In this document: positions 7,401 through 9,444 of the stretch, in pieces
How positions within the stretch are numbered: position 1 is the first letter of the stretch
Layout: the number at the start of each line of letters is the position of its first letter
Assembly (NCBI GenBank): GCA_041166365.1
Contig: JBEEFX010000226.1
Coordinates: 1-9,444 of the forward strand
Length of the DNA: 9,444 bases
From: DASUCS01 sp041166365
GTDB taxonomy: Bacteria > Actinomycetota > Acidimicrobiia > Acidimicrobiales > JACDCH01
Direction of reading: 5' to 3'
The notes under the pieces: model-generated
The model's database searches: none
Told to the model about the DNA's origin: nothing
Seen by the model: only the letters and a program-made list of their open reading frames with translations
Position numbers and translations under genes: made by a program

Positions 7401-8014
7401 TCCAACACCTGGCCATTCGGCGCGATGCGCAGGGCGCCGATGTCGCCGCTGGCGCCACCACTTTGATAGGTGACGACCCAGTTCGTCCCGTCCGATGCGA
7501 CAGCCCAGTCGCTGCCGCTCGGGGTGACGCCGTAGATCTTGATCGGCGTGCTGTCGAGCACGGTTCCGGCCGGTGACACCCGCACGGCCTCCAGCGACCT
7601 CTGGTAGTAGTAGCCGGTTCCGTTGACGTCGTAGCTCTCGAACACCACGAGCCAGTCCGTACCGTTCCAGGCGATCTGCGGCCGTTCCTGGGAGGCAGGT
7701 CCCGCGGCGATGTGGAACGGCACGGATTCCAACAAGCTGCCGGACAGATCGAGCCGGATGCCGTAGATGTCGCGGGACGTCTCGCCCTCGTAGAAGCCGA
7801 CGACGTTGGCGCGCGCGTCGGACCAAGCGGCGAGGGCCATGGTCGTTCCCCGGCTGATCGCAACGCTGTCCTGCGCTCCGGCGGCCGGGCCGATGGCCGC
7901 GTCACCGCCGAATGTCGTAGGCGCTGCGGAAGCCGCGGCGCCGGTGGCGGTCAGTACAGCAGCTGTCAGGATTGCGACGGCTACCGCCGTGACACTTCGC
8001 GGAACCCTTCTCAT
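4457..8014 (-). CDS. Large secreted protein: propeller-like repeats, two PKD, two Calx-beta domains
   Basis: This protein of 1185 residues starts with a signal peptide: MRRVPRS, a hydrophobic stretch, and ASA|APT as the likely cleavage site after residue 30. Residues about 40-780 hold about 14 degenerate repeats built on a W(N/D)GTNW-like strand, a variable strand and an arV...G.vLDP strand, as in bacterial beta-propellers. Two PKD domains follow (about 785-870 and 871-960, with WDFGDG and WTFGDG), then two Calx-beta domains (about 962-1070 and 1071-1185, each with VTEGNAG or VVEGNAG near the start). The last Calx-beta ends in NDDP at the stop; no LPXTG motif or membrane anchor is seen. PKD and Calx-beta domains usually act in adhesion or polysaccharide contact, Calx-beta often with calcium. 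No catalytic domain is recognised. ATG 8014 is chosen for its AGGAGG (8024-8019) and signal peptide, over an in-frame start at 8080. Confidence 0.9.
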   Translation of the reverse strand: MRRVPRSVTAVAVAILTAAVLTATGAAASAAPTTFGGDAAIGPAAGAQDSVAISRGTTMALAAWSDARANVVGFYEGETSRDIYGIRLDLSGSLLESVPFHIAAGPASQERPQIAWNGTDWLVVFESYDVNGTGYYYQRSLEAVRVSPAGTVLDSTPIKIYGVTPSGSDWAVASDGTNWVVTYQSGGASGDIGALRIAPNGQVLDPPTVSLLDATYYVRSHLRVAFAGGTFLLTFDDAYVGSTFATTAIRFDPALHVLSPGPFTLNDRPLGTVTSDGSMFYAAWIGQTSPGVDAVKGSRIDTNGLKLDPSGDTLSASGNPPDPNAPIDTTWDGTNWRITWGTASTLRAARVTAAGTVLDPGGVPVAGPAAGQTAGTGNGAFLIAWDAWSQGDSDVRSAAVSGVATASSTRPLSIGAPRQLRPDVAFGTGGAMLVYRSSTATTHRVMARPLDAAGVPLAAEPVQLDSGSNTSGPDSPTVAWNGSVYLVAWANSPGIVAQRLLPNGTKVDPAPFTVMTPGFGPADVAAAGSKFLVTARRFASSPEYIVPIAARVEGASGAVLDATALTLGASYVRTIAVTEVGGRWLAVWHRNATHDNSSAVTAGAFVAPDGTATPEFIIDPGFSTSGGNGIFEIGLASNGSVALMVQSKELSSGFETDLLAHTVSATAVVGPGVNLTPWVGNQYKPRVAWDGARFVVAFHDERNQTSKLGTLDARSDLFGMRVTATGSVIDPQGFLFSASPFGEADPNVAASGGVTTLLGAVLKPGGQLANYRLVQERFGSPTNQWPVANATATPAAGDVPLPVTFSSAGSTDLDGTVVSSAWDFGDGTTSTATNPSHTFTQPGAYVVRLTVTDNAGATTAQTALVVATKPNVKPVAAASAIPSSGAPPLDVVFYADGSYDPDGFIGNVHWTFGDGWDYWGSPAYHTFTEVGVYTVTVEVFDSRGASSTGTVTVNVGAGGAPPKISVTDTSVTEGNAGTAMATFTVTLSAPSTQVVTVNYAAKSNSAWAPGDFVAGNGKVTFNPGETAKPVVVSVNGDTLFESNEKFTLSLSGAVGATMFDTLGYATIVNDDAKPMLSVSDVTVVEGNAGTKLATFTVSLSAPSGTTTKVKFATASGTALSGSDFVAVTPKILSIPAGQIAQTFTVTINGDTVVEPDEWFVVNFSAPVNATIADGQALGTISNDDP
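4460..5131 (-). repeat. Tandem pair of Calx-beta coding units (downstream gene)
   Basis: Two successive Calx-beta units, about 4803-5131 and 4460-4800, each run from a SVTEGNAG or VVEGNAG-type start through a VNGDT or INGDT strand to a NDD end. The second unit matches the last unit of the neighbouring TolB-like gene closely. They share a 23-bp identical stretch (4601-4623 versus 8169-8191), evidence of duplication or gene conversion. Confidence 0.75.
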
Positions 8015-8027
8015 GGCTCCTCCTCTA
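8015..8027 (-). promoter_or_regulatory. Intercistronic junction with Shine-Dalgarno
   Basis: The TAG stop of the TolB-like gene (8027-8025) is followed directly by AGGAGG (8024-8019), 4 nt, and the ATG of the PKD/Calx-beta gene. With 10 bp between stop and start, the two must be cotranscribed and are probably translationally coupled. Confidence 0.85.
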
Positions 8028-9444
8028 CGAGTCGTCGTTCCTGATGGCGCCGACCGCCTGGGCGTCGGCGAGCACGGCATTGACGGGCGCCGTGAGGTTG
8101 ACGAAGAACTTCTCGTTGACCTCGACGAAGGTGTCGCCGTTGACCGTGACGGTGAACGTCTTGGAGAGCTGGCCGGCCGGGATCGACAGGACCTTGGCCG
8201 CGGGCACGAAGTCCGCGCTCTGCGCGGTGGCCGTCCCGTTCGCAGTCGCGTACTTCACCGTGGTCGGCGCGCCGCTCACGCGGGACAAGGTCACGCTGAA
8301 CACGGCGAGCTTCGTGCCGGCGTTGCCCTCCACCACCGAAACGTCACCGATGGAAAGGGATGGCTTGGGATCGTTGTCGAGGATCGTGCCCACCGCCTGC
8401 TGGTCGACCAAGGTGGCGTTGACCGGAGCCGACAGGTTGACGAAGAACTTCTCCGGCATTTCGTAGAGCGTGTCGCCCTTCACGGCGACCGTGACGCGCT
8501 TGGCGGTCTGGCCGGGAGCGAACGTCAGCTTCCCGCTCGTGGTCGTGAAGTCGGCTCCCGCCTTCGCCGTACTGTCCTTGGTGGCGAAGTTGACGGTGAC
8601 CGTCTCGGTCGCCGCGGTCGACAGCGAGACGGAGAACGTCGCGTTGACAGTGCCGGAGTTGCCTTCGGTGACGGTCAGATCGCTCACAGACGCGCCCGGC
8701 ACGACGGCGCCACTCGTCCGCACCCAGTCGGGCGATGTGCTGGTGCCGTTGGAGGTCAGCTGCGTGACCGGGGCCTGCGTCGCGGAGGCCGCCTGCGCAT
8801 CCACGTAGTCCATGACGAAGAGGTCGGTGCCGAACATCGACCGGTTGCCCGAGAAGATGATCTGGGTCCCGTCGGGCGACCAGTTCGGATAGTCGTCCTG
8901 CCATTCGTCGTCAGGCAGGACGTTCTCCTTGTCGCTGCCGTCCGGGTTCATGACCCAGATGTCCCAGTCGTTGCTCCCGTCGTTCGGCTGGCTCATGTAG
9001 AGCACCTTCGAGCCGTCGGGCCGGAACGTGGGGTACCAGTTGATGTTGGCGTAAGGCGGGCTGTCGTCGGCGGTGAGGTTGCGCTCGTTCGTCCCGTCCG
9101 GGTTCATGGCCAGGATCTCCCACGCCCCGTCTCGGACGCCGGTGAACACGATGGTCGCGCCGTCGGGTGACCAGCCACCGCTGATGTCGTCGTAGCTGAG
9201 GGTTTGGTTCGGCCCGGTGATGTTGATCGGGTCGGTGCCGTCGGCCTTCATGGTGAACACCTCCCAGTCACCGTCGCGGGTGCTGGTGAAGGCGATCTTC
9301 GTGCTGTCGGGGGACCACGACGGACCGAAGTTCTCGGCCACGTTCGTGAGCTGGACCTGGTTCGACCCGTCCGCGTTCATCACCCATACATGCGTATCCT
9401 CCATCGTCGTTTCCGACGAGGTGAGGTCGCGCCTGGTGCCGAGA
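8025..9444 (-). CDS. TolB-like beta-propeller protein with two C-terminal Calx-beta domains, partial
   Basis: The frame is open to the right edge (in-frame codons read ..RRDLTSSETT before Met 9404), so the N-terminus, and any signal peptide, is outside the window. An in-frame ATG at 9404 lies inside a propeller blade and is not the real start. The visible part has about four PD40/WD40-like blades of the TolB type, with motifs SWSPDSTKIAFTSTRDGDWE, WSPDGATIVFTG, FRPDGSKVLYMS and WSPDGTQIIFSG, alternating with VMNADGS or VMNPDGT turns. Two Calx-beta domains follow (8370-8690 and 8028-8366), starting SVSDLTVTEGNSG and SIGDVSVVEGNAG, and the protein ends in NDDS. Most such proteins are extracytoplasmic; the propeller may bind a protein or glycan. 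It is not tolB of the Tol-Pal system: the Calx-beta domains and the neighbour point to a surface or secreted role. Confidence 0.88.
   Translation of the reverse strand, partial: LGTRRDLTSSETTMEDTHVWVMNADGSNQVQLTNVAENFGPSWSPDSTKIAFTSTRDGDWEVFTMKADGTDPINITGPNQTLSYDDISGGWSPDGATIVFTGVRDGAWEILAMNPDGTNERNLTADDSPPYANINWYPTFRPDGSKVLYMSQPNDGSNDWDIWVMNPDGSDKENVLPDDEWQDDYPNWSPDGTQIIFSGNRSMFGTDLFVMDYVDAQAASATQAPVTQLTSNGTSTSPDWVRTSGAVVPGASVSDLTVTEGNSGTVNATFSVSLSTAATETVTVNFATKDSTAKAGADFTTTSGKLTFAPGQTAKRVTVAVKGDTLYEMPEKFFVNLSAPVNATLVDQQAVGTILDNDPKPSLSIGDVSVVEGNAGTKLAVFSVTLSRVSGAPTTVKYATANGTATAQSADFVPAAKVLSIPAGQLSKTFTVTVNGDTFVEVNEKFFVNLTAPVNAVLADAQAVGAIRNDDS
8028..8690 (-). repeat. Tandem pair of Calx-beta coding units (upstream gene)
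   Basis: Units of about 320-340 bp at 8370-8690 and 8028-8366 encode the two Calx-beta domains of the TolB-like protein. The C-terminal unit resembles the last unit of the downstream gene more than its own tandem partner, for example the shared VVEGNAGTKLA start and the LSIPAGQ strand. This suggests exchange between the genes or a duplicated gene end. Confidence 0.7.

Noticed and set aside
8015..8080. Earlier in-frame start for the PKD/Calx-beta gene
   Set aside because: It would overlap the upstream gene and hide the signal peptide behind 22 Arg- and Pro-rich residues. ATG 8014 has AGGAGG and an immediate signal peptide.
7806..9170. 454-codon plus-strand open frame
   Set aside because: It is antisense to the TolB-like gene and the start of the PKD gene, with repetitive Val/Asp/Arg composition that mirrors the repeats on the other strand.
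1..9444. CRISPR array, insertion sequence, tRNA or rRNA
   Set aside because: No regular spaced repeats, transposase motifs, terminal inverted repeats or tRNA-like cloverleaf were seen by eye on either strand.

Overview
The window is GC-rich, densely coded DNA. Every gene I can support lies on the minus strand. Start codons are preceded by GGAGG-type ribosome binding sites, two gene pairs overlap by 4 bp, and a narL/desK-type two-component system sits beside an ABC exporter. This suggests a high-GC actinobacterium (Actinomycetota); the class cannot be fixed from the sequence alone.

In transcription order (right to left), 9444-4457 encodes two adjacent large proteins that are probably extracellular. 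The first is cut by the right edge: a TolB-like beta-propeller followed by two Calx-beta domains. Ten bases after its stop starts a 1185-residue protein with a signal peptide, about 14 degenerate beta-propeller-like repeats, two PKD domains and two Calx-beta domains. The Calx-beta parts of the two genes are clearly related and share an identical 23-bp stretch.

Next, 4377-765 is a regulated transporter module: a sensor histidine kinase, its response regulator (4-bp overlap), then an ABC-2 type ATPase and permease (4-bp overlap), closed by a strong hairpin terminator. The same palindrome, TACATC-N4-GATGTA, occurs just upstream of the kinase and just upstream of the ATPase. It is a good candidate for the response regulator's binding site, which would autoregulate the kinase/regulator pair and switch the transporter.

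Finally, 687-1 holds the most unusual gene. It is one open frame that begins as a TipAL-type MerR regulator (DNA-binding domain plus dimerisation helix) and continues, at the point where TipAL would enter its drug-binding domain, into a SAICAR synthase (PurC) domain that runs off the left edge. It has a MerR-style promoter with a 19-bp spacer containing an inverted repeat. It also has an internal in-frame ATG with its own Shine-Dalgarno sequence exactly at the junction, so it could make both a fused regulator-enzyme and a free enzyme, as tipA makes TipAL and TipAS. No RNA genes, insertion sequences or CRISPR arrays were seen.
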